The notes under the pieces are model-generated. The model was not told the origin of the DNA, did no database searches, and saw nothing but the letters and a program-made list of their open reading frames with translations. From Limnohabitans sp. (GTDB taxonomy: Bacteria; Pseudomonadota; Gammaproteobacteria; Burkholderiales; Burkholderiaceae_C), in NCBI GenBank assembly GCA_024642215.1, contig JAHEBO010000013.1, positions 1 through 57,113 on the forward strand: a DNA stretch of 57,113 nt. Direction: 5' to 3'. The position numbers were made by a program, and so were the translations under genes. Shown piece by piece: positions 15,693 through 23,684 of this stretch. Numbering within the stretch: position 1 is the stretch's first letter; each line of letters opens with the position of its first letter.

Positions 15693-17716
15693 GAAGCCAC
15701 ACCCTCTGCGCCCTCAATCAACTCCGGCTTAAGCGCCATGAATTCTTTGAATCCACCCTTTTTAAGGTGAATCAACAACAAGGAAACTGTGGCTGGTGTG
15801 ATGCCAGAGATTCGAGAAGCCATGCCCAAGGTTTCAGGCCGGTGTTTGGCCAACTTTTGGCGGGCCTCAATAGAAAGCGAAGAAACCTGCAAATAGTCCA
15901 ACTTGGCAGGCAACTTTAAATTTTCGTAGTACGCAGAGCGTTCCACCTCCACCTTTTGCCTGTCGATGTAGCCAGAGTACTTGGCAGTGATTTCAACCTG
16001 TTCAATGACCGCGGCAGCCAGGTCACCCAATGTTTCACGTGAAACAGTATTTGCCTCAAAACGTCCGCCGTCCATGCTCATGAGCTTGCTGTAAGACACA
16101 TTGGGACGACGCAACAAATCCAACAAGTTATGCTCATGTTCAATGGCTTTGCCCAGGACACGTTCAGATTCAGCTGCTTGCAAATTCCTGGGATTGACCC
16201 AAGTCGATTTCAAGCGTTCTGTTTCACGTGAAACAGCTTCGCGTTTGGTGCAATAGGATGCCCAGCGCTCATCGTCCACCAAGCCCATTTGACGGCCCAC
16301 CTCTGTGAGACGCATGTCGGCATTGTCTTCGCGCAACTGTAGGCGGAACTCTGCCCTGCTGGTAAACATGCGGTAAGGCTCGGTCACACCTTTGGTAATC
16401 AAGTCGTCTACCAAGACACCCAAATAGGCCTGGTCTCGCGTGGGAAGCCACGCGCCACCCATGTCGTTACCCACACCAGACATTGTTCGGCACTGAAGCG
16501 CGGCATTGATGCCCGCAAACAAACCTTGCGCTGCAGCCTCTTCATAACCTGTGGTGCCGTTGATTTGCCCTGCAAAGAACAAACCGCCGATCTGCCGGGT
16601 TTCAAAGCTGCTCTTCAAAGAGCGCGGATCAAAGTAGTCGTACTCAATGGCGTAGCCAGGGCGAAGAATGTGTGCATTCTCCAAACCTTTCATGGAACGG
16701 ACCAATGCATACTGAATGTCAAAAGGCAAACTGGTAGAAATGCCATTGGGATAAAACTCGTGGGTGGTCAGACCCTCAGGCTCTAAAAAGATTTGATGGC
16801 TGTCTTTGTCGGCAAAGCGATTGATCTTGTCTTCAACGCTTGGGCAGTAACGCGGACCCACACCTTCAATTTTTCCGGTGAACATGGGGCTTCGGTCAAA
16901 GCCGGAGCGAATGATCTCGTGAGTGCGCTCATTGGTATGTGTAACCCAGCAAGGCATTTGCGCGGGGTGCATGTCTGCCCTGCCCATGAAGCTGAAAACA
17001 GGAACGCCCGCTTCAGGATTCAAGCCCCCAGGCATGCCATCGCCAGGTTGCTCTTGGCACTGGCTGAAGTCAATGGTGCGACCATCCAGGCGAGGTGGGG
17101 TGCCCGTTTTCAAACGACCTTGCGGCAACTTGAGCTCTTTCAAGCGTGCAGACAAACTGACAGCAGGCGGATCACCCGCGCGGCCAGCTGCATAGTTTTG
17201 CAAGCCCACATGGATTTTCCCATCCAGGAATGTGCCTGCGGTAAGTACCACTGTTTTAGAACGAAAGCGAACACCCACTTGCGTCACAGCGCCCACCACC
17301 CGGTCTTCTGTGCCATTGGACTCCACCATGAGGTCGTCCACAGCTTGTTGAAAAAGCCAGAGGTTTTCTTGATTTTCGAGGCGGTGTCGAATGGCCGCCT
17401 TGTACAAAATACGGTCCGCTTGGGCGCGCGTGGCACGAACGGCGGGGCCTTTGGAGCTGTTCAAAATTCGGAATTGAATGCCGCCTTCGTCCGTGGCCAA
17501 AGCCATGGCGCCGCCCAAGGCGTCGACTTCTTTGACCAAGTGGCCTTTACCAATGCCGCCAATGGACGGATTGCAGCTCATCTGGCCCAGAGTCTCGATG
17601 TTGTGCGACAACAAAAGCGTTTTACACCCCATGCGCGCAGATGCCAGCGCGGCCTCGGTTCCTGCGTGGCCACCGCCGACAACGATCACATCAAATTCTT
17701 GTGGATAAAGCATCAA
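15689..17716 (-). CDS. mnmG: tRNA uridine-5-carboxymethylaminomethyl modification enzyme MnmG
   Basis: FAD protein that with MnmE builds the cmnm5 group on wobble uridine 34 of tRNAs. The 675 residues begin [18 protein letters not shown] (dinucleotide-binding), then [16 protein letters not shown], the GidA signature [12 protein letters not shown] and [14 protein letters not shown], and end in the MnmE-binding helical domain. Two perfect parS sites lie in its coding sequence, each read as VSRET, and a perfect DnaA-box sequence lies in its second to fifth codons. Start-stop overlap with rsmG downstream. Confidence 0.98.
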   Translation of the reverse strand: MMLYPQEFDVIVVGGGHAGTEAALASARMGCKTLLLSHNIETLGQMSCNPSIGGIGKGHLVKEVDALGGAMALATDEGGIQFRILNSSKGPAVRATRAQADRILYKAAIRHRLENQENLWLFQQAVDDLMVESNGTEDRVVGAVTQVGVRFRSKTVVLTAGTFLDGKIHVGLQNYAAGRAGDPPAVSLSARLKELKLPQGRLKTGTPPRLDGRTIDFSQCQEQPGDGMPGGLNPEAGVPVFSFMGRADMHPAQMPCWVTHTNERTHEIIRSGFDRSPMFTGKIEGVGPRYCPSVEDKINRFADKDSHQIFLEPEGLTTHEFYPNGISTSLPFDIQYALVRSMKGLENAHILRPGYAIEYDYFDPRSLKSSFETRQIGGLFFAGQINGTTGYEEAAAQGLFAGINAALQCRTMSGVGNDMGGAWLPTRDQAYLGVLVDDLITKGVTEPYRMFTSRAEFRLQLREDNADMRLTEVGRQMGLVDDERWASYCTKREAVSRETERLKSTWVNPRNLQAAESERVLGKAIEHEHNLLDLLRRPNVSYSKLMSMDGGRFEANTVSRETLGDLAAAVIEQVEITAKYSGYIDRQKVEVERSAYYENLKLPAKLDYLQVSSLSIEARQKLAKHRPETLGMASRISGITPATVSLLLIHLKKGGFKEFMALKPELIEGAEGVAS
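16031..16046. promoter_or_regulatory. parS site (perfect)
   Basis: Exact 16-base palindrome TGTTTCACGTGAAACA inside mnmG, encoding TVSRET on the gene strand. Binding site for ParB. Confidence 0.96.
16220..16235. promoter_or_regulatory. parS site (perfect)
   Basis: Second exact TGTTTCACGTGAAACA in mnmG, 189 bases from the first, encoding AVSRETE in the same phase. Confidence 0.96.
17700..17708 (-). promoter_or_regulatory. DnaA-box sequence at the start of mnmG
   Basis: TGTGGATAA is the exact complement of the consensus DnaA box TTATCCACA. It covers codons 3 to 6 (LYPQ) of mnmG. A single isolated box, so its use is uncertain, but it sits on the mnmG side of the putative origin. Confidence 0.45.
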
Positions 17717-17867
17717 ATCACCCGTTCATGGCCCTTTTGGTCGGCGCCGCCCGCGCCGTGGGAGGCCGATGGCCAAGGGGCTCGATTTTATCTGCATCAG
17801 GTGTTCCATGCGCGACTGCGTCGCAATCACCGCTCAGGCTAAGCTTCAGACCATGCAAGGAGACCTC

Positions 17868-18653
17868 ATGACGCAACACAACAACAGCATGGACCGCTTC
17901 CATCCCGATGAATGGCAATTGCGAGTCGATTTGGCCGCATGCTACCGCTTGGTGGCTTTGTACGGTTGGAGCGATTTGGTTTTCACACACATTAGCGCCA
18001 AATTGCCGCCGACGGTGGCGGGCGATGAACACCATTTTTTGATCAATCCGTATGGCTTGATGTTCGATGAAATTACCGCATCCAGCTTGGTCAAAATTGA
18101 CATGCATTGCAACAAGTTAGATGAAGACAATCCACACCCGGTCAACCCGGCAGGCTTTGTCATTCACAGCGCCGTGCATGAGGCGCGTCCCGATGCGGGC
18201 TGCGTCTTGCACACCCACACGCGCGCAGGTGTCGCCGTGAGTGCGCAAAAACATGGCGTGCTGCCCATCAGTCAACAAAGCACATTTGTATTGGCATCCC
18301 TGGCGTATCACGACTATGAAGGCGTCGCCATTCGCGACGACGAGAAAACCAGGCTGCAAGCAGATTTGGGTGAAGCCAATTATTTGATGCTGCGCAACCA
18401 TGGCCTCTTGACGGTTGGCAAATCCATCGACAATGCGTTCTTGCAGATGTACACCTTTGAAAACACGTGCCGCATTCAAGTGGATGCATTGGCAGGTCAA
18501 ACAACACCGGCCGATTTAACGGCGGTCAACCCACAAATCGTAAACGGCGTGGCACACGCCATGAAGGTTCAAACAGGCGGCCTCGGCGGCTCATTTGTGT
18601 GGCCCTCTTTGATGCGCAAATTGAACCGAGAAAATCCGGGCTACGACGTTTGA
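17868..18653 (+). CDS. class II aldolase/adducin-family protein
   Basis: A 261-residue zinc-dependent aldolase-like enzyme of the fuculose-phosphate aldolase/adducin fold. Metal-binding histidines are visible in VLHTHTRAGVAVSAQ (HxH) and in LMLRNHGLLTVG; WSDLVFTHISAK and INPYGLMFDEITASS are the phosphate-pocket blocks. The start at 17868 is set by AAGGAG eight bases before; in-frame ATGs at 17769 and 17853 lack such a site. It converges on the MFS gene with a 13-base overlap. The substrate is unknown; many members in this family act on small sugar acids. Confidence 0.9.
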   Translation: MTQHNNSMDRFHPDEWQLRVDLAACYRLVALYGWSDLVFTHISAKLPPTVAGDEHHFLINPYGLMFDEITASSLVKIDMHCNKLDEDNPHPVNPAGFVIHSAVHEARPDAGCVLHTHTRAGVAVSAQKHGVLPISQQSTFVLASLAYHDYEGVAIRDDEKTRLQADLGEANYLMLRNHGLLTVGKSIDNAFLQMYTFENTCRIQVDALAGQTTPADLTAVNPQIVNGVAHAMKVQTGGLGGSFVWPSLMRKLNRENPGYDV

Positions 18654-19900
18654 GAATTCAGCGGTTTTTGTTGCCAAGCCACAAAAGCGCCTAGCAACAA
18701 AGCCACCGCAGAAAAGACCAAACCACGGTGCAAACCGCCTGGGCCATCAGCAATCCAACCCACCACCGTTGGGCCCACAATTTGTCCTACGGCAAACACG
18801 ACGGTGAACGCACTGATGCCTGTGGCCCATTGCGAGGCTGGTAAATTGTGTTTCACCATGGCGGTGGTGGAAGCAACCACCGACAAAAATACGCCGCCAA
18901 ACAAAATGCCCGACAACAGCATGGCGGGCCATGCAGATGTGATGGCAGGAATGACCGTTGCAAGGCTTAACAGCGCGTTCAAAATGGCCAAGGCTTGTCC
19001 ACCTTTGTAGTGATTCAACAAGCCGGCCCAAACACGAGAAGACGCGACCACCGCCAAACCCAACGCGGCATAAAAGAAAGTAATGTTGGACGCAGAAGCA
19101 CCTTGCTCACGCAAGACGGCAACCACAAACGTCATGTAGCCAATGTAGCCCACACCAAACAAGCCGTAACCCAACAAACCTGCAGCCCAAACACGCCACG
19201 CAGGACTGGTGGACAAATCGGTGTCGTCCAAGCGCCTGGACTCTTGATGATGATTTGTCGGTTCAGTTGATACAGGCGACAGCTCTGGCATCCAATGATT
19301 CAAGTGCGATCGAATCACATAAAGCGCCGCACTGATGAGCGCACAGACAAAGGCCAAACACCACCAAGCCCAAGCCCATGTGTGTGGCAAATGATCTGCA
19401 TCAGCCATCGTCATGGCCGCGGGGACGCACACGGCAGAAATCATAATGCCCCAACCTGTGCCACCGTAATAAATGCCCAGCAACAAACCCGACTGCGAAG
19501 GCATATTCGCCCCAAGGCGCGCAGCCAGGAGGCCACCCGACACAAACACAGACGCACTGGCCACACCCGCTAAAAAGCGTTGTAACAGCAAGTACAAAGC
19601 ATGCGTGAAAAATCCGGTCATGGCCATCAGCGCTGACGCAATGATGGAACCCACCAGCAAAACGCGCACGGCGCCCCAGCGTCTAAGGGCCCAAGGCGTG
19701 AGCAAGGCGCCAACCAAATAGCCAAACGCATTGAAAGTGTTCATGGCACCTGCTAAGGTATAGGTCCACGACAAATCCTCTCGCATGGGTGGCAGCAAGA
19801 GTGCATAGGCAAACCGCGTCATGCCCAAAGACACGGCCGCCGCCATTGACACACTCACGGCCAAGCCCAGCGACGTCCATAACCTGATACTTTGTGACAT
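18641..19900 (-). CDS. YbfB/YjiJ-family MFS transporter
   Basis: A 419-residue major-facilitator carrier with twelve predicted helices. The N-terminal block SLGMTRFAYALLLPPMREDLSW, split as SLGMTRFAYALLLPP and MREDLSW, and the later FAVGQIVGPTVVGWIAD are typical of the YbfB/YjiJ group. Its ATG (19898-19900) overlaps the ATG of the divergent oxidoreductase gene by two bases, which is unusual; no Shine-Dalgarno is evident for either. A start at an internal Met (residue 19) would damage helix 1. Substrate unknown. Confidence 0.88.
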   Translation of the reverse strand: MSQSIRLWTSLGLAVSVSMAAAVSLGMTRFAYALLLPPMREDLSWTYTLAGAMNTFNAFGYLVGALLTPWALRRWGAVRVLLVGSIIASALMAMTGFFTHALYLLLQRFLAGVASASVFVSGGLLAARLGANMPSQSGLLLGIYYGGTGWGIMISAVCVPAAMTMADADHLPHTWAWAWWCLAFVCALISAALYVIRSHLNHWMPELSPVSTEPTNHHQESRRLDDTDLSTSPAWRVWAAGLLGYGLFGVGYIGYMTFVVAVLREQGASASNITFFYAALGLAVVASSRVWAGLLNHYKGGQALAILNALLSLATVIPAITSAWPAMLLSGILFGGVFLSVVASTTAMVKHNLPASQWATGISAFTVVFAVGQIVGPTVVGWIADGPGGLHRGLVFSAVALLLGAFVAWQQKPLNSQTS

Positions 19901-21026
19901 GAAAAACTTATTCGAACCTTGCCAAGCAGGCTCAATTCAATTGGCATCACGCATTGTGATGGCGCCGCTCACGCGCAACCGTGCGCCCAACGCTTTGCCC
20001 AATGCCCTCATGTCTGAATACTATGCGCAACGGGCCAACCCTGCAACCGGCGCAGGTCTCATCATCACCGAAGCAACGGCCATCAGCCACCAAGGACAAG
20101 GCTATGCCGATGTGCCTGGCATTTGGTCCACGGCACAAGTGAGTGCATGGCAACAAGTCACGCAAGGCGTTCATGCCAAGGGCGGCAAAATTGTGGTGCA
20201 GCTCTGGCACGTTGGTCGAATTTCGCACACCAGTTTGCAACCCGATGGTCAAGCACCTGTTGCACCTTCAGCCATCACAGCCAAATCAAAAACGGTTTTG
20301 ATTGAAAACGGCGTTCCCAGCTTTGTACCCACATCCGAGCCACGCGCACTTCGCATTGACGAGTTGCCGGGCATCGTGGCAGATTACCGCAAAGCCGCGC
20401 GCAACGCCATTGCAGCAGGATTCGATGGCATCGAAGTGCATGCCGCCAATGGTTATTTGATCGATCAGTTTTTGCGCGCTGACAGCAACCATCGCACCGA
20501 TGCTTATGGTGGCAGCATTGAAAATCGTGCACGCCTGCTGAAAGAAGTGATGACGGCAGTGTGCGAAGAAATTGGTGCAGGACGATGCGGCATTCGCATC
20601 TCTCCCGTCACGCCAGCCAACGACGCCAGCGATGCAACACCACAAGCTTTGTTTGAACATGTCACAGGCTTCTTGGGAACGCTTGCATTGGCTTATGTGC
20701 ACGTGATTGAAGGCTCAACAGGTGCCGCCAGAGATTACCAACAAGGTGACCACGCTTTTGATTACAAAGCCTTAAAGGCGGCATATCAACAAGCCGGCGG
20801 CAAAGGGGCATGGATGCTGAACAATGGCTACGAGCGTGACTTGGCGGATCAAGCTTTGCAAGCAGATGCCGACTTGATTGCGTTTGGCAAATCTTTCATT
20901 GCCAATCCAGATTTGGGCGCTCGCTTGAAACAAAACGGCCCTTACAACACGCCCGATCGTGCAACGTTTTATGGCGGCAAGGACGTCGGCTACACCGACT
21001 ATCCAAGCTTGCCAATAACGCGGTGA
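19899..21026 (+). CDS. Old Yellow Enzyme family alkene reductase
   Basis: FMN-dependent NAD(P)H oxidoreductase reducing activated C=C bonds (enones, nitroesters, N-ethylmaleimide). The 375 residues start MKNLFEPCQAGSIQLASRIV, the standard N-terminus, and contain MAPLTRNRA, VVQLWHVGRISH, FDGIEVHAANGYLIDQFLR (the active-site His-Ala-Ala-Asn) and SIENRARLLKEV; FMN phosphate residues lie near LIAFGKSFIANPD. The start codon overlaps the divergent MFS start, hinting at shared regulation. Similar to NemA/XenB; exact substrate unknown. Confidence 0.94.
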   Translation: MKNLFEPCQAGSIQLASRIVMAPLTRNRAPNALPNALMSEYYAQRANPATGAGLIITEATAISHQGQGYADVPGIWSTAQVSAWQQVTQGVHAKGGKIVVQLWHVGRISHTSLQPDGQAPVAPSAITAKSKTVLIENGVPSFVPTSEPRALRIDELPGIVADYRKAARNAIAAGFDGIEVHAANGYLIDQFLRADSNHRTDAYGGSIENRARLLKEVMTAVCEEIGAGRCGIRISPVTPANDASDATPQALFEHVTGFLGTLALAYVHVIEGSTGAARDYQQGDHAFDYKALKAAYQQAGGKGAWMLNNGYERDLADQALQADADLIAFGKSFIANPDLGARLKQNGPYNTPDRATFYGGKDVGYTDYPSLPITR

Positions 21027-21041
21027 AAAAGCACAAGGCCA

Positions 21042-21620
21042 TTAACCCAGACCAACGGGTGCAGGTGCTTTGCGCACGATGCGGCTGAAGAGTTTTTCAA
21101 ACGCAGGGCCAGGCGGGTATTTACCCGACAAAGGATCTGCGTTTTGGTCAAAGGCCTGGTCTACTTCGTCCCAGTCTTCGTCAGTTAACGCAACTTGCGC
21201 GGCAGGCAACACCACGGTTTCTTCGAGACGCATGTGGTCTAAATAGGCTTCAACGTACGGACCCAAAGCGTCCACAAAACCAGCTCTGCGCGTGGCCCCT
21301 ACTTGCTCCCAGGCCAACAACAAATGCAACAAATCTCGCACGGCTTTTTCACTGTGCATGTGATCGCGTTCTAAGCGATCAATGGCACCCCTGACTTCGG
21401 GTGCTTTTTTGGCAACTTTGGGAAACAACAAATTGGATTCTTTGGGGTGGTGCAATTGTTCTGGAAATTCGTCGATGTAAAAAAGCATGGCGCGCATCAC
21501 ATCGAAAAACTGTGACGCATCTTCTGCAGGACCGCGCTCGACCAATTGCGTCATGGCATGAAGCATGGCAGCCAGTGAGGCATGTTCATCGCGAATGATG
21601 TGAAGGCTTCTTCTTTTCAT
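21042..21620 (-). CDS. hemerythrin-like (HHE) domain protein
   Basis: A 192-residue cytoplasmic four-helix protein with the metal-binding pattern of the HHE family: IIRDEHASLAAML, YIDEFPEQLHHPKESNLLFP, LERDHMHSEK and YLDHMRLEETVVLPAA, giving histidines and glutamates for a di-iron site that could bind O2 or sense NO/iron. ATG 21620 (MKRRSLHI) is preferred over an earlier start because the added 17 residues are unlike the family. It is divergent from pirin across 121 bases with an FNR-like box. Confidence 0.9.
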   Translation of the reverse strand: MKRRSLHIIRDEHASLAAMLHAMTQLVERGPAEDASQFFDVMRAMLFYIDEFPEQLHHPKESNLLFPKVAKKAPEVRGAIDRLERDHMHSEKAVRDLLHLLLAWEQVGATRRAGFVDALGPYVEAYLDHMRLEETVVLPAAQVALTDEDWDEVDQAFDQNADPLSGKYPPGPAFEKLFSRIVRKAPAPVGLG

Positions 21621-21703
21621 AGCTTTCTTGCTTTCCTTGCCCAATGGCGTCAAAGTCTGAATCACAAACAAGCTCAGTTTGAGGTGAATTGCATTTTCAG
21701 AAA

Positions 21704-21717
21704 ATGATGCAGATCAA
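21704..21717. promoter_or_regulatory. FNR/Anr-like box
   Basis: ATGAT-GCAG-ATCAA differs at one base from the FNR consensus TTGAT-N4-ATCAA. It is centred 31 bases before the pirin start and about 90 bases from the hemerythrin start, so oxygen-responsive control of the hemerythrin gene would be geometrically reasonable. Confidence 0.45.
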
Positions 21718-21741
21718 GAAACCAATGCAAAATTCAGGCTT

Positions 21742-22623
21742 ATGAACACATTCAATACACACTTCAAAGGTCGCGACGTAGAACAACAAGTTCAAGGTCA
21801 AGCCACACGCGACGGTGATGGCGTCAAGCTCACGCGCGTTCTCACACAAGCTCATCAAAAAAGGCTTGACCCTTTTTTGATGCTCGACAATTTTGGCAGC
21901 AACGATCCCAAAGACTACGGCGGTGGTTTTCCTGACCACCCACATCGTGGCTTTGAAACCATCACTTACATGATTGCTGGACGCATGCGTCACAAAGACA
22001 GTGCAGGCCATGAAGGCTTGCTGCAAAACGGTGGCGTTCAATGGATGACCGCAGGGCGCGGTGTAGTGCACAGCGAAATGCCAGAGCAAGAGGATGGCGT
22101 GATGGAGGGCTTTCAGCTGTGGCTCAATTTGCCCTCGCGGGACAAAATGTGCAAGCCGGCTTACCAAGACATCCCGAGTGAAAACATTCCTGAGTTCTCA
22201 ACACAAGAGGGTGTCAAGGTACGTGTCATTGCAGGCCAATCGAATGGCATTCTTGGCGCAGTGCAAAGACCTGTTGATGCCTTTCCAACCGATGCTTTGT
22301 ATTTAGACATTCATTTTGAAAATGAAGCTTCATTTCAACAAACATTGTCCGTACAGCACAACGCATTTTTATTTGTTTATCGTGGCAGCATCAATGTGGT
22401 CAGCCATGCGCAAGAGACACCTGTCGCATTGCACAGAATGGCCATTTTGCATAACGAAGGTGACGGCGTTGAAATCCGTGCTTCTGCAGGCAGCAAAGTT
22501 TTGTTGATCGCCGGCCAAGCTTTGAATGAGCCCATTGCCCAATATGGTCCCTTTGTCATGAACACACGCGATGAACTCATTCAAGCTGTCGATGATTTCA
22601 GAGCCGGTCTTTACAATTCATGA
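21742..22623 (+). CDS. pirin-family bicupin protein
   Basis: A 293-residue cupin protein with the iron site of pirins: His66 and His68 in PDHPHRGFET and His110 and Glu112 in GVVHSEMPE. The N-terminal cupin holds the metal; the C-terminal half (PFVMNTRDELIQAVDDFRAG at the end) is the usual second cupin. Some pirins degrade quercetin, others modulate regulators; the role here is open. Divergent from the hemerythrin-like gene; both are iron proteins and may respond to the same stress. Confidence 0.94.
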   Translation: MNTFNTHFKGRDVEQQVQGQATRDGDGVKLTRVLTQAHQKRLDPFLMLDNFGSNDPKDYGGGFPDHPHRGFETITYMIAGRMRHKDSAGHEGLLQNGGVQWMTAGRGVVHSEMPEQEDGVMEGFQLWLNLPSRDKMCKPAYQDIPSENIPEFSTQEGVKVRVIAGQSNGILGAVQRPVDAFPTDALYLDIHFENEASFQQTLSVQHNAFLFVYRGSINVVSHAQETPVALHRMAILHNEGDGVEIRASAGSKVLLIAGQALNEPIAQYGPFVMNTRDELIQAVDDFRAGLYNS

Positions 22624-22646
22624 CAAATGCTGCAAAGAAGGGACAC

Positions 22647-22739
22647 ATGAAATTGCCAAACTACAGACTGCCCTTTGACACGACCAGCAAGCATTGCAGG
22701 CACATGTCAGAGGTCTTTCAATCCAAGGAGCTCTCATGA
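22647..22739 (+). CDS. 30-residue leader ORF upstream of the Spy-like gene
   Basis: ATG 22647 is preceded by AAGAAGGG with good spacing, and the 30-codon frame (beginning MKLPNYRLPFDTT, containing HCRHM, ending SKELS) stops at TGA 22737-22739, overlapping the ATG of the next gene as ATGA. The second gene's Shine-Dalgarno AAGGAG lies inside its last codons. The stop-start overlap and strong ribosome site argue that it is translated and couples to the Spy-like gene. I do not recognise the peptide. Confidence 0.5.
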   Translation: MKLPNYRLPFDTTSKHCRHMSEVFQSKELS

Positions 22740-23221
22740 CCACTTCTCGCCGTATCGCCCTCACAGCTGCCCTGTTGTTAGGCACTGGCATTCATTTTTC
22801 AAGTTTTTCTCAAACACCTGGTACGCCACCTCAAGGCATGCATCCCATGATGGGCAGTGCAAAAATGGCATCGCACCGCGAAGCACGCCATCAAAAACAC
22901 TTGAGTGAATTGAAAGCTTCTTTGCAACTTGACGCATCTCAAGAAAGTGCATGGAACATTTTTTCGACAGAAATGAAGCCGCCTCTTCAACGACCCGCAC
23001 GACCCAGTCTTGCAGAGTTAGAAAAAATGACGACGCCAGAAAGAATTGACAAAATGATGGCATTCAAAAATGAACGCGATGCAGAAATGAACAAGCGCAT
23101 GACGGTCACGAAAACCTTTTATGCAGCTTTGACACCTGCACAACAAAAAGTGTTTGACACGCAAACTCAGAAATTCATGAGCGAAGGTCCCATGGGTCAT
23201 CATGGCAAAATGCATCCATGA
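22736..23221 (+). CDS. Spy/CpxP-like periplasmic protein
   Basis: A 161-residue exported protein: residues 1-26 are a signal peptide (TTSRRIALTAALLLGTG, cleavage probably near SFSQ), then a Met/His-rich stretch (GMHPMMGSAKM), a helical region and the family motif LTPAQQKVFD, ending in the His/Met-rich tail GPMGHHGKMHP. Spy and CpxP are ATP-independent periplasmic chaperones or envelope-stress sensors; the His/Met ends may bind copper or nickel. Start ATG 22736 follows CAAGGAG. Its stop overlaps the DUF2788 start (ATGA). Confidence 0.82.
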   Translation: MTTSRRIALTAALLLGTGIHFSSFSQTPGTPPQGMHPMMGSAKMASHREARHQKHLSELKASLQLDASQESAWNIFSTEMKPPLQRPARPSLAELEKMTTPERIDKMMAFKNERDAEMNKRMTVTKTFYAALTPAQQKVFDTQTQKFMSEGPMGHHGKMHP

Positions 23222-23430
23222 TCTGGGGACTCACTGAAGAACAAATTGCCTCTTATGGCCTGACGTTTGGCATTACAGCATTCATGCTCTACATGCTGTT
23301 CATCATTGGCCAATTGGCATGGGAATCCAAAGCAGGAAAATTTGGAACCTTTGTTCTTTTTCTGGGTTTGGCATTTGGCATGCTTGGTTTTGTTGCCAAG
23401 GCAGGCATTCAGTGGTTCCTTGAAAGATAA
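23218..23430 (+). CDS. DUF2788 small membrane protein
   Basis: A 70-residue protein with two hydrophobic helices (about 12-33 and 43-64) separated by QLAWESKAGKFGT. The pattern LTFGITAFMLYMLFIIGQL and GTFVLFLGLAFGMLGFVAK matches the DUF2788 family of proteobacterial inner-membrane proteins, function unknown. ATGA overlap with the Spy-like gene means translational coupling. It is the last gene before the putative origin. Confidence 0.85.
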   Translation: MIWGLTEEQIASYGLTFGITAFMLYMLFIIGQLAWESKAGKFGTFVLFLGLAFGMLGFVAKAGIQWFLER

Positions 23431-23477
23431 ATTTGTCAATGCACAAAGCTGTGGACAATTTTTGGATAAGCACCCAG

Positions 23478-23486
23478 TTATCCACA
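23478..23486 (+). promoter_or_regulatory. perfect DnaA box
   Basis: TTATCCACA, identical to the strong consensus, between the two inverted boxes and the AT-rich part of the putative origin. Confidence 0.75.
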
Positions 23487-23583
23487 GAAATAAAAAATTT
23501 CAAAACTTGTTCATGCTTTCGTGACAGCAGGGTTGCAGCCTCATGCACACCCTTCAAAATAGTCCAATGCATTGATCTGTAAA

Positions 23584-23615
23584 GAAAAAAGGGACTTGTC
23601 CACAAGACAAGCCCC
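23584..23615 (-). terminator. terminator of the oxidoreductase gene
   Basis: On the minus strand GGGGCTTGTC-TTGTG-GACAAGTCCC is followed by six T then CTTT. It lies 70 bases past the stop of the fused oxidoreductase gene. Its loop and one arm contain the fourth DnaA-box-like sequence of the putative origin. Confidence 0.8.
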
Positions 23616-23684
23616 CCTTTATCTACTACTACTATGTATTAATCTATATAAAAGAAGAATACAAAGACAAACTCTGCTTTCAAA

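Larger units (their letters stand above)
23431..23684. other. oriC: putative replication origin oriC
   Basis: The gap holds three DnaA-box-like sequences within 37 bases: TGTGGACAA (23450-23458), TTTGGATAA (23461-23469, one mismatch) and the perfect TTATCCACA (23478-23486). A fourth, TTGTCCACA (23596-23604), is followed by a C6 tract and CTACTACTACTATG (23623-23636), resembling the box/GC/DnaA-trio order of a basal unwinding system, then an AT-rich stretch to 23690. Nearby mnmG, rsmG, parAB and parS agree with an origin. dnaA is not in the window, as in Escherichia coli where oriC is next to mnmG. The fourth box also lies in a terminator hairpin, which weakens that element. Confidence 0.62.

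Noticed and set aside
16793-17842. 349-residue plus-strand frame opposite mnmG
   Set aside because: Complement of a highly conserved gene; composition is that of a shadow frame.
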